From Brachypodium distachyon (Eukaryota > Streptophyta > Magnoliopsida > Poales > Poaceae): DNA of 64,000 nt. The notes beneath the pieces are model-generated. The model was given only the letters and a program-made list of their open reading frames with translations. It had not been told where the DNA came from and searched no databases. Shown here in pieces: positions 45,617-57,266 of the stretch; position 1 is the first letter of the stretch, and each line of letters opens with the position of its first letter. A program made the translations under genes and the position numbers. Location of the stretch: contig NC_016131.3 in assembly GCF_000005505.3 (NCBI RefSeq), positions 69,638,355 to 69,702,354 on the forward strand, read 5' to 3'.

Positions 45617-46382
45617 ATTTTTTTTTTGAGAAACACAGTACAAACGCAGACGCTCACAACTAGGGGTTGGCATTCGGTCATGACCGGAAGTTCGCTTTGT
45701 AATTTTGGTCTTTTTTTATTGGGTCTCTAATATATAAAACTTGAACTTTACTGAGGAACTTTGCTACCCGAAATTTCGGTTACCCGAAGTTTCGTTCTTT
45801 AGTTCGGTCATGACCGAACTTCAGAAAGATGGGTGATAGTTCGAAAACAAAACATGATTTGGTACCAATTTTAGCAACATTTCACTCATATTTCTCACAT
45901 AATTTTCACATTAATGTGGGCACTGGAGATTAGGAAAGTGAAACCGTCGATTGCCTCTCTTGTGCCATGATTTTTGCATTCAGAGTAGTTGGTGCCTAGA
46001 TTGTATCAGGAAAATGAGTTGATTTTTACAAAGTTTGGTCCTATTCGGTCTTTTGTGGATTGATACCCGAATTACTAGAATAAAATTCGGTCTATAATTT
46101 TTTCCACCCAATAATCTAATCAGACTTTTCGGTCCTCGGTCTTTATGTCCACCCCTACTCACAACACGCACGTACACTCACCCTAACGCACAGACGCACA
46201 CCCTACCCATATGAGTACCTCCGAAAGACTGAGCCGATAGATCTTGAGAGATTGACGAAGTCACCGCAGTTAAATCCTGGAATAATCTAGAAAAATGTTA
46301 TATCCACGTCAAGCTAGGAATTGAACCGGGTTGGTTGGTTCCGCCACAAGAAACCAGACCACTTAAGTTAGGTTCAGTTTAC
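45617..46382 (-). mobile_element. Au SINE on the - strand, split by a hAT-like MITE
   Basis: On the - strand it has a tRNA-like head with the B box GGTTCAATTCC (complement near 46318-46328), the Au body (GGAGGTACTCATATGGGTAG, GGTGTGCGTCTGTGCG) and the tail GCGTCTGCGTTTGTACTGTG followed by an A-run (T-run at 45618-45627). A perfect 19-bp target duplication GGAAACCTTGGACCTTTGT bounds it (45598-45616 and 46383-46401). Removing the MITE and its 8-bp duplication leaves a SINE of about 261 bp. Confidence 0.85.
45661..46157. mobile_element. hAT-like MITE nested in the Au SINE, 497 bp
   Basis: It starts TAGGGGTTGGCA and ends in ACCCCTA, and is flanked by the perfect 8-bp duplication CTCACAAC (45653-45660 and 46158-46165). 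It is AT-rich without coding capacity. It must have landed after the SINE, because the SINE sequence continues across it. Confidence 0.8.
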
Positions 46383-46401
46383 GGAAACCTTGGACCTTTG
46401 T

Positions 46402-49400
46402 GGAGTATCTAGTTTCTTAAGTAAACCGTGTGGCGAATCATCATGTTATTATTCACTATGCAGAACCATTTCCCCGCACAACGAAAACGCATAATTGTGT
46501 TTACAACCTAATCACAAAAGTAAGTGACGAACACCAGAGAAGGGAGAGGGCAGGCCAAAATTGCGCCGGCAAAGCTGATCCAGAATTCAGGGCTCCTTGT
46601 AGGCTTGTATCCACAAAGAAACAAAGACGTGAATATGTACATGCACCATTCAGCACATGCATCCTGCTCTCGTTACGCACAGCAAGACAAAGTATGGCAA
46701 CAAGTCTACGTTGTGTTTCCCAGACATGGCTGCACGAAAAATGTCGTTTGTATACAAATCCCAAACACGATAAGGACTCCCGTATCTGAAGATACACATT
46801 TTTTTAGCGCAGATTCTTAGTCGTCGCGTCCATGCATGGTGTATGTTGGTAGTTGGTACAGTAGTAAAACAATGGTTTCCCGATATATTTTGGGCAACCT
46901 TTTGACGCCCGTGTCCCCCTTCCAGCACGGGGAATTAAGATGGACAGACCGCAGGAGTTCAAAAAAAAAAAAAAGATGGACAGACCGCAGTGTGTTGCCC
47001 TGTGTAGCCAAGCAATGTGCATTGCACCGGAGGTAACGTGGCTAAGCCGTCTAGGTGACTCGTTTTTACTTTCGCGTGACCTTTGCCCGAGCTGCGAAGG
47101 AAGTTACGAAGCGCACGCGCGAGACGTTCCCGCTGGGAAAGAAGGGGCGAAGAACTCGACATGGGCAACAGTACAGTGGGCCGGCCCCGGCCGGCGATTC
47201 AGAACAACTGTCGCGGAGTCCAGATACAGAGCTCTTTCCTTCCACACCGATATCCGGATGCCAGTTTAAAGCACGCATAGAACCCGGGAGACTTTGAAGC
47301 GGTTTGGACGACTGCGAATGAGATGTTCGTTTGCTGGAGAGAGCCAAGTCGATCTCTTTCCTCCCGTCGTTGTAAACAACAAACACACGTATGCATCGGG
47401 ATAAATTGAAGGTACTCGGTCTCAACGGCACGTTGAACCATGTACATGGCCGATGATGCCGATCGATCGACGGATCGACGTCGCCCGTGCGTCCGGTGCC
47501 TTTCGCGTTTGGAATGAAAGGATCCGCCAGTTCGAGGCATTGAAGCCGTGCACACAAAGCCTGACAAGGACGGAATGAAAGGACCACCACACTAGCTATA
47601 GCTCAGTCGAATTCGTGGATCGATATGAATGCCCACCGCACAATGCCACTAGCTCGTTCAGCGGAAGGAACATAATAGTGCAGGGGCGGCGCAACTGCTG
47701 CTTCAACGCCGTATCGGCACGCTCGCTAGCTGGTCCGCCGATAACGCTGCTGCTGCTCGTCGACAGCATTGATGTCAGAATGAAACATGTAGGTCTGATT
47801 CAGCTTGGTGTTCACAGAAGCAAAGAGAACCGTCTGGTATTCCGTAGCATTTTAGGCATGGTGGATTCGGGCGGGGGTAGCAGATGAACATCTCTTTCAT
47901 GCACATAAACTTGGCTCATTATGCTTGAACGGCGGCGTGTGAGACGAGTGCAGATGCGCGTCCTTTTCGCCGAGTAATTAGCAACAGAACAGAGGGGGGG
48001 GGGGGGGGGGGGGTGGGGGGGTGTAGCGCCATTAAAAACGCGCGAAAAGCAAGTAAGATCGGTTGCCCTTCTGCTTGGGGCATTGCCCATTGCCAGGCGC
48101 AAAGCCCACAGCTTTGAGTCGCCCCGAAGATCCCGTCTTTTCCGTTCGCGTGCAGCTGCAGAGAGGAACACCGCAAAGCGAGTGGGTAACTGAAGGATTT
48201 TGCCTCTTTTCTGAAAGAGAAGTGGTTAAACTGAGGAATTGAGGATTGCCTGGTGCGACCGAATCGTTGCTCTTTGCAGCGTCCGCACCTCAATTAGCCA
48301 TTCCGTCCGCAGGCACCTACTTGATCAGATATTGACATTTCACAGGGAAGAACCATAGAACGGGTACGGTTGTTGTTGGCATTGAATCACCCGTATCACC
48401 AGAGGAATGTTCTCTCTGGGTACAAACTGGGCTGCCGTTGCCTGCGAGGCTGCGACGCTGCGAATTTGTGATCAGGCCGCGGGCGGGATACCCAGTGGAC
48501 CGGCAGCCCAGTTGTCCGCTCGGCCCGGTTAGGCCCAGTAAGAACGCTGCCTAATCTGATGCCATACGGCCCGGCATAGTATTTCTTTTTTTCAGTTTTC
48601 TTCGCGTAAAGCCTAGCCGAGTTTGTGAATTCCGTCCTCTGGCCCAGGCTGATGGTCCTCGTACTCGTAGTACACGCATCCTGGCCCCTCTAGACATCAA
48701 CTCCTCCATCATATACGGCGATACAACTAGCTTACAAGCCGAAGAGAACACCAGCGGGCCGGGACACAATACGTTAAGCCATGCGACGCCATGGATCGTT
48801 TGAGCTGACACGACACGCCCTGTGCACAAATTCCGATCCTAAACAACGGAACAAGAAAGGCACGCCGCTATCCTGCGAGCGCGTACCAACTCGTCCCGGC
48901 CATTGGCCAAGCCAGCAAACGGCAACGACAGAGAGGATGCAAGGCTGCACGCCACCACCCTGCCCTGCCACCCTGTCGATCGATTGCCGATGCCGCCCCG
49001 CATGCACATATGGCGGTACCGTCTCCGGCCGATCTCGCTCTCTAGCTCGTGCTGGCTTATTACGCACGCCGGTCCGGCCGGTTGGCGGGCGCGTACGTAA
49101 ATATGCAGGGAACAGCTGGGCGCCAAGCGCAACGCGACAGGCCGGAAAAGAAAAGCAGCCGTGAGCGATTGATCCATCCATGTACCGATCGAACGGGCGC
49201 CTGTCACGCGCGCAGCCGGGCCGGAGTTTCTCGTTCGCCGGAGCGCATGATTACGCACCCTCCCTCCCAAGTACTCCCGTCCTAGGAAGCCTATATGGCT
49301 TGCGCGCCTGCGGCCGGAGAAAGTCGGGCGCTAGCGGACACGCTCGTGATGACGTGCAAGAAGAGACAGGTGACGCGTGATCGACGCCCGGCCGGCCGGC

Positions 49401-50189
49401 CGGCTATCATTGTTCCAAGGAAACGTACGCACGCGCGTCCCCTCATCGGCATCGATTCCCTGTTTCCCTGGAACGATATGCATGCGTAGGAGCCGCATCC
49501 CGGGGCCCTGCTGGTACTCTGAAGGTGTTTCATGCGTCGACGGTCTATTTTTTCAGTAAATCTGTATATACAACCGTAGCTTGATTGCGGAATGTGCATG
49601 TTTAAACAGCTGTGTGTAACATTATTGCGCAACTAGCTATATATATGTAGCAGAAATTTTGTGACACGGCATGCATCGGGTATATAAAAGTAGAAGCACA
49701 CATTTTACACGTGTATCCAGGTATCTGTCGTCGCCGTGGTTTCTAGTTTGCTGTGTCTACATATCTTGTCCAAGCATCTTAAGTTACTCCCTTGCTCCTC
49801 CTGATGTTTCTTTGGTTCGGAGTGGAACACGTACGTACATACGTTGGGGGGATGAAGATTGCATGCACCTGACGCCGATCGGCGACATGGCAGGGGATCG
49901 GGGGACGGCGAAGCATGGGAGGGCAGGCAAATTGGGATCAGAACTAAGGCCGTGGGATGTGTACGCGTGTTCTAGCAGCTGGAGGTTTAGGTTCGCTCCA
50001 GACCGGCTAGTGGATCGAGATCGATGCTGGTTGCTGGGGGGATGCAGGTGGTAACGGAGGGGAGATGGAGATCAGGCTCTCTGTATCCCGATGCATGCCA
50101 ACATCTGGATGCATGCACGGCGGACGGGTGAGGCGGTGATACACTGTACACGGACAGGGTGATTCTACAATTCTATAAGAAAAAAAGGT
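46402..50189. other. long intergenic stretch
   Basis: No supported gene over 3.8 kb. Many overlapping open frames on both strands (46430-47590, 47812-48300, 48550-49640) have no recognisable domain or consistent codon use. A G20-T-G7 tract lies at 47994-48021. CATGCATG and GGCCGGCC words are frequent near 49060-49500. Confidence 0.45.
47994..48021. repeat. poly(G) tract
   Basis: Twenty G, one T, then seven G. Potential G-quadruplex former on the + strand, or a site where base count is unreliable. Confidence 0.8.
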
Positions 50190-50380
50190 TTTGCTATTGA
50201 TAAGTCGACCGTTTTTAGTTAGAGATCGATTTCAATCGACAGGTTAGCCATTGGATATTAATCCAACAATAGCAAGTGAGAGATGAGAGAATGGAGATGA
50301 TCACCAGATCTTAATCCAACGGTTTTGAAACGTCGACTGATATTTGAGACTCATTTCTTAAAAAACACGCGACTTAGAAA
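50190..50380. repeat. MITE-like dispersed repeat, copy 2
   Basis: GCTATTGATAAGTCGACCGT to CGCGACTTAGAAATAGCC; homologous to 37640-37795 with one extra internal segment (AATAGCAAGTGAGAGATGAG). The ends GGTTTTGCTATT and AATAGCCA form an inverted repeat. Confidence 0.6.
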
Positions 50381-50707
50381 TAGCCATATATATATATATT
50401 TATTTATTTACCCATAATATGTGGAAGTATCAATGTAATTTCATAGAGTCATTCGATCTGAATGCTACATGAAGAACATAAGCCAGATGACGGAACGCGG
50501 AGACCTAGGATGTAGAAGATCCTAACATGAGCGATTCGGCAGATTTGGATTCCTTTCCTATATATCCACTCATGTGGTACTTCATCATATGATTTATATA
50601 AGATCCATCTGTCTAGAGATCGTCATATACATCTAGAAAGCCGTATGCTTTGGAAGAAGCTTGTACAGTTTGGGAAGGGGTTTTTTGAGAGAAAAGAAGA
50701 ATCTACT

Positions 50708-51142
50708 TCAACCGATATGCCCTTAGGCACGGCCATGCATAACATAGAAATCACACGTGGAAGGGGTGGCCAATTAGCTAGAGCAGCAGGTGCTGTAGCA
50801 AAACTTATTGCAAAAGAGGGTAAATCAGCCACTTTAAGATTACCATCTGGGGAGGTCCGTTTAGTATCCCAAAACTGCTTAGCAATAGTCAGACAAGTGG
50901 GTAATGTTGGGGTGAACCAAAATAGTTTGGGTAGAGCCGGATCTAAGTGTTGGCTAGGTAAACGCCCCATAGTAAGAGGGGTAGTTATGAACCCTGTGGA
51001 CCACCCCCATGGGGGCGGTGAAGGGAAAGCCCCCATTGGTAGAAAAAAACCCACAACCCCTTGGGGTTATCCTGTGCTTGGAAGAAGAACTAGGAAAAGG
51101 AAAAAATATAGCGATAGTGTTATTCTTCGTCGCCGTAAGTAA
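50708..51142 (+). pseudogene. rpl2: plastid rpl2 exon 2, nuclear copy
   Basis: Encodes the 144-residue second exon of plastid ribosomal protein L2 from [12 protein letters not shown] through the hallmark [17 protein letters not shown] to [12 protein letters not shown]. Exon 1 is absent, so no complete L2 can be made. Against the grass plastid sequence as I remember it, several changes are visible (for example LAIVRQVGN for LATVGQVGN and VNQNSLG for VNQKSLG), consistent with relaxed drift in the nucleus. Confidence 0.85.
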
Positions 51143-51196
51143 ATACGTAACTAGGAATATGGAAAATTGCATTTTTTGCATTTGCAATAATGCGAT

Positions 51197-51271
51197 GGGC
51201 GAACGACGGGAATTGAACCAGCGCATGGTGGATTCACAATCCACTGCCTTGATCCACTTGGCTACATCCGC
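51197..51271 (-). tRNA. trnH-GUG: plastid-derived tRNA-His (GUG), nuclear copy
   Basis: On the - strand it reads GCGGATGTAGCCAAGTGGAT at the 5' end, the anticodon loop ATTGTGAAT with GTG, and CCCGTCGTTCGCCC at the 3' end; 75 nt. The T-arm reads GCGCTGGTTCAATTC where I recall GCGCGGGTTCAATTC, a change in the T stem. It is most likely an unused copy in the nucleus. Confidence 0.88.
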
Positions 51272-51406
51272 CCCTTATCCAGCTACAAGATTTTTCTCTT
51301 TTTTCCATTCATCATTATTCTATTTATTCTGACCTCCATACTTTGATCGAGATATTGGACATAGATTGCCGCTCTTTAAAAAGGAAAAAAAAAGGAGTAA
51401 TCAGCT

Positions 51407-51688
51407 GTGACACGAAAAAAAACGAATCCTTTTGTAGCTCATCATTTATTGGCAAAAATAGAAAAGGTCAATACGAAGGAGGAGAAAGAAACAATAGTAA
51501 CGTGGTCCCGGGCATCTAGCATTCTACCCACAATGGTTGGCCATACAATCGCGATTCATAATGGAAAGGAACATATACCTATTTACATAACAAATCCTAT
51601 GGTAGGTCGCAAATTGGGGGAATTCGTACCTACTCGGCATTTCACGAGTTATGAAAATGCAAGAAAGGATACTCAATCTCGTCCTTAA
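51407..51688 (+). pseudogene. rps19: plastid rps19, nuclear copy
   Basis: A 93-residue ribosomal protein S19 frame starting with GTG, as in grass plastids ([19 protein letters not shown]), through [16 protein letters not shown] and [18 protein letters not shown]. The frame is full length and has no stop, but it lacks plastid expression signals and a transit peptide here. The C-terminus SRP differs from the basic end I recall. Confidence 0.85.
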
Positions 51689-51705
51689 CTGATATATATA
51701 TATAT

Positions 51706-54472
51706 GGTTCAAGGAATAGCGAGCCCAACCTCCCCTAAATCCACCGATGCTGTAATGAGAAGACACCACTCAAGGGGAGAAGACACCACTCGAGGGTAAG
51801 CCAAATTAAGCCTCTAACGCACTGATTCAGAGCAAAGTGAAGATCACCACGGCGAACACCCTCCGCGCATAGATGAACCCTCGCAATCCAATGCCCCCGA
51901 AGGACCTCGTGCCGACCTAGCTAGCCGCTACCAACCACGAGTCAACCTTTGTTGCTAGTTGAGTCTTCAAGACATCGCCTATAGGGAGGAAACAGCTTCA
52001 AAGACGTTGCCTTTGCCCGATCCGGTACAACCCAAAATTAAGGTTTTCACTCAGAGGGCACACGACCATAGTGATAGAGGCATATGATATCTGGCCACAA
52101 CAACGCCTCCAAGGATGATAATTCACCCAAGGGTGCCATCATCGCTGGGGCCAGCGGAAATTAGAGAATGGGTTTCCACTTGGAGCTAGGAATCAAACCA
52201 AACGAACCAACCATCAGGGCCAGTCAATATCGGAACCAAATTGACTGACGTACTCCGCATGCCCGCATACACCCCACATTCCCTAGGTCTAGATCAAGAA
52301 GCCGCTACGTACTCGGCCAGATGAGAAGTACCACCAAGAGGCTTCCACTACCGATAACCTGCCTATCAGAGGTGCAACCCCGTCCCTTGACCCCCCTTCC
52401 GCATCGCATTGTGTGGGATAGCATAGAACCGCTTGGTCCTTTGGAGGCCAGGGACCATGCTCTGAATAGTAGTTGATTCAAAATGGAACCATTTATCGTA
52501 GATACATCTGTTGTTTTAGTTTTCTCGGGCATGGTTTGAATTCGGCCTGAACATTTTACATGTGAGACAAGGCCGATGTATATTGTATCCATGCATGGCA
52601 TGATCAAATTTTGTTCTACTTTAAGGGGGTTTCCGAGGTTGGGTGCACTAGATATTCCTCGTGAACCAAGTAAGATTGTTCTATTTCAGTACTTGTTCTG
52701 TTTTAAGGGTAAATCCATGAGATTGTTCTGTATGGAATTATGCTACCTCTCATAGTCAAGGCCAAATCTGATTAAGTTTTTTTTTGTTAATTACTCCTCA
52801 TATTATTTTGTGCAAATGCCCAAACATCATGATCATCACACACGACTATGCGCGCGCGTGTGTGGTGATATGCGTACATTTTTCACTTCTCCTTTGTATT
52901 AGAAAAAAATGGCGCACAAGCTGAGCATATGAATAAATTAATTAAGTCCCACGCATGGATTCCGTCAAGAATCAACTGAAGCATCGATGAGGAACTTGAC
53001 ATATCCCCGACATTGATTTGTATTTATGTAATTATTATACGATACATGAAACCAGTGATCGATCAATGGCCAATGATAACATAACATAATTGAGATGGAT
53101 CAGTAAGTTGCGACACGAGCGGTCCCTTTCTGGCAAAACAGTGACACGGTTCTCGTTTGACAAGGGAAAGGAAACACGCACGTACAGTAGCTAAACATTC
53201 ACACATGCGGACACATGTACGCCCGCGCCCACAAGTCCAGAGAATCAGAATACTGCTTGCTGGTTGTACAAAGGTCATAAAAGAATAAGATAAAAAAAAA
53301 CTAGTTAAGTAGTCGATCAGGAGGTTTCCCTTCGATCCTCTTGCAGGGGGAGGGAGTAATTAAATATGGGTAAGTACATATGTTTTCTCCTTGTTGGCAT
53401 AACGTATGATTTGGGCCTACGACTCTTTGCATCCTTGATCTCATTTTAAAACGTCCAACGCACACTGCACGCTGTAGAATAATCGAACAGGTTACTCAAA
53501 CCTACCCCCTCTGAAAAGTGAAAAGCTTGAACTTGCTCCAACACAACTGCACCAGGTAAAAAACAGAATCCGACCACAAAGCAAGCTTGGCTAGCAATAT
53601 TTATACCTACCCTTAACTCTTCATCTGGCAGCTGGTTGATTGGTCACGAACTCGTCCTTGGCCCTGGTTAAGTTGCAACCAAACAACAGAAAACATCAAA
53701 GCGACCTCAACCCCCACACCACAACACGCAGCTCCACCACGCAAAACCCCAAGCTATACATAGGTCCATCAATTAGGGAATTAAATTGAGATCGAAGCGG
53801 AGTTGGAATTAATGGTTCGCACCGCCATGGATATCAGCATATGCATGGCACGCGGGCGAGCTCTCCTGTCCCAATCCATCGCCGATCGTCCATGACATCA
53901 AACAAGGCAACGATAAACATTGCGGAACAAGGAGGACGGGGACAAAGCAAAGCTAAATAAGCTAGAGCTAAGGGAGAGCCAGCAACCCTCTCGGAAAAGA
54001 AAAGGTCTCAGGGCCCCCACCCCGCTTCGATCCGGGGCAAGAGTTAGAGGACAAAGACCACCACGAAATCCTATATGACCATATTCCCCTCCTTGATCTC
54101 GCGCCAAGCGCTAGCCTCCACGCTGCTTTGTACTACCTCTCCACCCTTACTCTCGCCTTCGCCCGCAACTTTAAAAAGTGGCACCTCAAGCCCTCACATC
54201 CAATCACCAAACCCCGGCCCTCCCCCGGCCTACCACCCTACTCCCCAAGGCATTTTCCCCCTTGGACTTTCCAACCCTCGCCCTGATTCCCTTTCCTCTT
54301 CCTCAATCCATCGACTGCAAATTAATTTGCTTTGTTAGTTTGCCAACAAAGTGGGCTTGGATTGGATCCGTTGGGGTTGAGTTGGCACAGAAACACATGC
54401 AATCAGTTGAGTACGCATGGTGATCGAGTAGTGCAAGAGGACAACCCTCCCTCGGCTCCCTAGCTCCCCTTA
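51706..54472. other. intergenic DNA and upstream region of the small EAR-motif gene
   Basis: 51720-52330 has the texture of old transposon DNA (CAACGCCTCCAAGGATGATA, CACCAAGAGG) that I could not classify. No gene was found; the open frames at 52305-52607 and 53898-54518 overlap on both strands and lack domains. The right end is the probable promoter of the next gene. Confidence 0.45.
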
Positions 54473-54484
54473 CATATATATATA
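54473..54484 (+). promoter_or_regulatory. TATA-like element before the small EAR-motif gene
   Basis: CATATATATATA followed by a (CA)n stretch, about 225 bp before the start codon, with a C/T-rich leader after it. An alternating TA/CA tract can mimic a TATA box, so this is tentative. Confidence 0.4.
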
Positions 54485-54701
54485 CACACACACACATACC
54501 CCTGCTTGCTCCCTCCAACCTCTCCTCAACTCAACCAGTGATCTATCCATCGATCGGTCTATTTGCAGCTAGCTAGCTCTCCAACCAAACAGCACACACC
54601 TCACATCACACACTGATCTAGCTAGCTACATGCATATGTAGGTTAAGCCAACCCTTGGCGACAACAAGAAGCACACTTGCTAATCGTCAGCAATCTCTCC
54701 G

Positions 54702-55121
54702 ATGAGAAGGCAGGGCAATGAGGCTTCCCCTTCTATCATCCACTCATCCTCCATAGCTCTTCTCCAGGAGAGGTTCCGGAACCTGCAGAGGGTGAAGGAG
54801 ATGAGAGAAGGCAGAGAGCTGCAGAGGGTGCACCGCTCCCCTGATAGTACCGACCGAGCCGGGTCGCCTGCGCCGGCTCTCAACCTTAGCCTACAACCGG
54901 TGGCGAGCGGGGGCAACGAGCAGCCAAGGTGGTTCTTGCACCCGGACCTTGTCCGGCCGTCGAGGCCTCTGCAAGGTCCGGCCGGGTACGGCGGGCTCGG
55001 CGTCAACGGCGTCCAGGCCACCTCGCAGCCGCCGGCAGCGAGCTCGTGGGGGGACGTGACGAGAATGCAGAATTCAGGCTATAGGGGTGATGTAGACGTG
55101 GACACCTCGCTTCATCTGTAA
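54702..55121 (+). CDS. small conserved plant protein with EAR-like LNLSL motif, 139 aa
   Basis: Not a family I can name with certainty. The N-terminal third (residues 14-43, HSSSIALLQERFRNLQRVKE) is a charged amphipathic, probably coiled-coil helix; I recall similar N-termini in uncharacterised plant proteins. Residues 60-64, LNLSL within APALNLSLQP, fit the LxLxL form of the EAR repression motif, which recruits TOPLESS-type corepressors. PRWFLHPDLVRPSRP (75-89) is a second compact, possibly conserved block. The C-terminus is Gly/Ser-rich and ends TSLHL. No signal peptide, membrane segment or DNA-binding domain is visible, so an adaptor role is a guess. The start is the first ATG of the frame after a TATA-like element and a C/T-rich leader; codon use is GC-rich as in other grass genes here. 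It is intronless as read. Confidence 0.7.
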   Translation: MRRQGNEASPSIIHSSSIALLQERFRNLQRVKEMREGRELQRVHRSPDSTDRAGSPAPALNLSLQPVASGGNEQPRWFLHPDLVRPSRPLQGPAGYGGLGVNGVQATSQPPAASSWGDVTRMQNSGYRGDVDVDTSLHL

Positions 55122-56893
55122 TCTACATGCTGTGGGCCGCCCTGCTGTTCTTTCGTTGTTTTGTACGGCTCCTGAGTTCCGGGCTTATTTGCAGTACTAC
55201 TTCCTGGGATTACTTTTGCTTTGAAGGTTTCCTAGATACAAACCTACATGTCTGAATCTTCAAGGTGCTTAACTAGTAATGTTTATTAGACATTTGTCCC
55301 GAACATCGACACGATTCTCAACTTACAATTTTGTGATAACTTTTAGAAGCCGTATATATAATGGCAGAGAAAATCTCCCCATGCCATTATCTGCCAAAAG
55401 AATCACTATATTATGAAAGTAACTTAAGTCAAATTAAATTATGTGATTTCGCATGTCATTATAATATTGTTCAACATTTTTTTTTAGAATACACCAAATC
55501 TAGTGTATATCATCCATTAAAGGACACAAAGCTAAACATGTTCGATAGTCAAAGTCGCAACGAAACAAAGTGATAACAAAATATTACTTCAATTAATGAA
55601 GATAACAAAAATCAAAAGACAAACGCAATACACACACTTTTAGAAGCAGGTCATACATGTCATGTAGAGGGAAATTAAAATTAAGATGAAAAAAGGGTAA
55701 TATATGAAGCATCTGCTGATTATTTAGCTTAACTTGTTCCTATGCGCATTCTCAACTTGCAATATGGGAAGGAGATGCTTCACATGCATCACGCATGGCC
55801 TACCTGATCACTTTAAGAATGTCTACTGCCTCTTCGTCAGAAACTGAAATAGATCACGGACAGTGTGTGATCACAGCCGCCAGTGCCACTGGCCACCTAT
55901 TCAATATAGAGTGCCCAAACCGTGAACTCATAAATCTCGAGCCGACACAGACTAGTTTATTTTTTTTTAAAGCACGGTGAAAAAAAGACCAAAAGTTTAA
56001 TCATGAAGACACATGCATGCATACCGCTACGCAGAGCTGATAAAAGCACGAACACTTGATCTGAATCATGATGGAGTATTTTACTGCAATCGAAATAAGG
56101 TACATTACTACTTATATAATTTTAGAGCATAGAATCCTCGAATCATGCGGTCTTCGTCGTTTTCGTGTCGCTTACTACTAGATATTGACCGGTGTGGAAA
56201 CAAAGCTTCTGATGAAGTGGAGCAGCACCACGTGACCCCCGCCGTCACCGCCAATGGCCGTGTGCCACATAGATGAACATTGCCAGCAGCATATATTGGC
56301 AGCAGCTGCAGCATATATTGGCAGCAGCTGCAGCATCTTCCTCCCATTGCCTTTTCCTGCCTCATCGTATGCGTAATATCGGACCGGAAGCTCCAATCGT
56401 ACGAGCTCAGATGTCACAGGCTTTCCCTCTTCTCTCTCATCAATGCAGATCACGAGGATCTCCATCCATCCATAGGAAATTAATCGTGCGTCGCTGTGCA
56501 GTCAAGGGAGCAAGCTAGGCTGAAAAGGCTACTGCCATTGTAATAGTACAACGTTGCGAAACAGTTCAGCTGTTCAGGCATTGTCGTGTTTTCTTCGCTG
56601 GTAGTCTGCTCCTCTCTTATTTTCCTGGAATTGAACAGTCAACACCCTTGAGTTTCTCTCTTTCCAAAAGAACCAGCATGAGCAAGGTGTCAATCCACTT
56701 TCTGCTTCAGCCGCGCTTCTTTTCTTTCTTTCTGTTGTGGCCATTCCTCAAGATCAAGAACATCTGTAGCAGGCGCCCCAAACCCGCCGGCTACAAGTTT
56801 CAAACCAAACTGAATAACCTCTCCAATTACATACCAGCCAAACAAGCTCCGTCACTCAGTTGTTTCCCCAATGTCTCCGTCAAACCAAACTGA
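55122..56893. other. 3' flank and intergenic DNA
   Basis: The first 200 bp are likely 3' UTR. Open frames at 55361, 56273 and 56648 look accidental. A 22-bp unit AGCATATATTGGCAGCAGCTGC is repeated twice in tandem at 56288-56331. Confidence 0.5.
56288..56331. repeat. 22-bp tandem repeat, two copies
   Basis: AGCATATATTGGCAGCAGCTGC occurs at 56288-56309 and 56310-56331 without change, with partial copies on both sides. Confidence 0.85.
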
Positions 56894-56904
56894 ATATATG
56901 CTGG

Positions 56905-57266
56905 GACGAAGGACATCCAGGAAGGTGCTTCCACAGAACAAGTGCTGTTTTGACAATCTGGTTATGCTTGTTGCTTCGAAGATTTGGAAGGAAAGAAACA
57001 ACAGAATTTTCAACCAAACCTGCCTAACCTACAGGGCACTCACGAACGAATAATATCAGAGTACAGGTTGTGATCTTTCACCGGCAGTAAGAGCCTTGGA
57101 ATACTCAATTCTGGGCCGTCTTGGGTCATTTTGCTAGGCTTGGTCTGGTTTTCTTGACATGTACACTGTAATCCTGTGTCATGTGTTCTGTAAGATGTTG
57201 TAGAACTCTTTCTCTATCTTAATATATGTACGTGCAGCTCTCGTGCTTGTCTCTGAAAAAAAATTC
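56905..57266 (+). mobile_element. 5'-truncated L1-type LINE tail
   Basis: Encodes the end of the zinc-binding reverse-transcriptase tail (SKIWKERNNRIFNQ, about 56976-57017), then a 3' UTR ending TCTTAATATATGTACGTGCA and an A-run (57256-57263). An exact 11-bp duplication ATATATGCTGG flanks it (56894-56904 and 57267-57277), proving a target-primed insertion. Confidence 0.8.

Larger units (their letters stand above)
50440..51705 (+). mobile_element. nuclear insertion of plastid DNA (NUPT): rpl2 intron/exon 2, trnH, rps19
   Basis: Contiguous plastid sequence in the grass inverted-repeat order: the 3' part of the rpl2 group II intron (about 50440-50707, with a domain-V-like CCGTATGCTTTGGAAGAAGC), rpl2 exon 2, trnH-GUG on the opposite strand, and rps19. 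The flanks are ordinary nuclear repeats: the MITE-like repeat at 50190-50380 on the left and unassigned GC-richer DNA on the right. Borders are approximate. Coding parts stay open, but several residues differ from what I recall for grass plastid proteins, so the transfer is probably not very recent. Confidence 0.88.

Noticed and set aside
46430..49640. Many overlapping open frames in the long intergenic stretch
   Set aside because: No recognised protein, no splice-consistent exon chain, and frames on opposite strands compete without one standing out.
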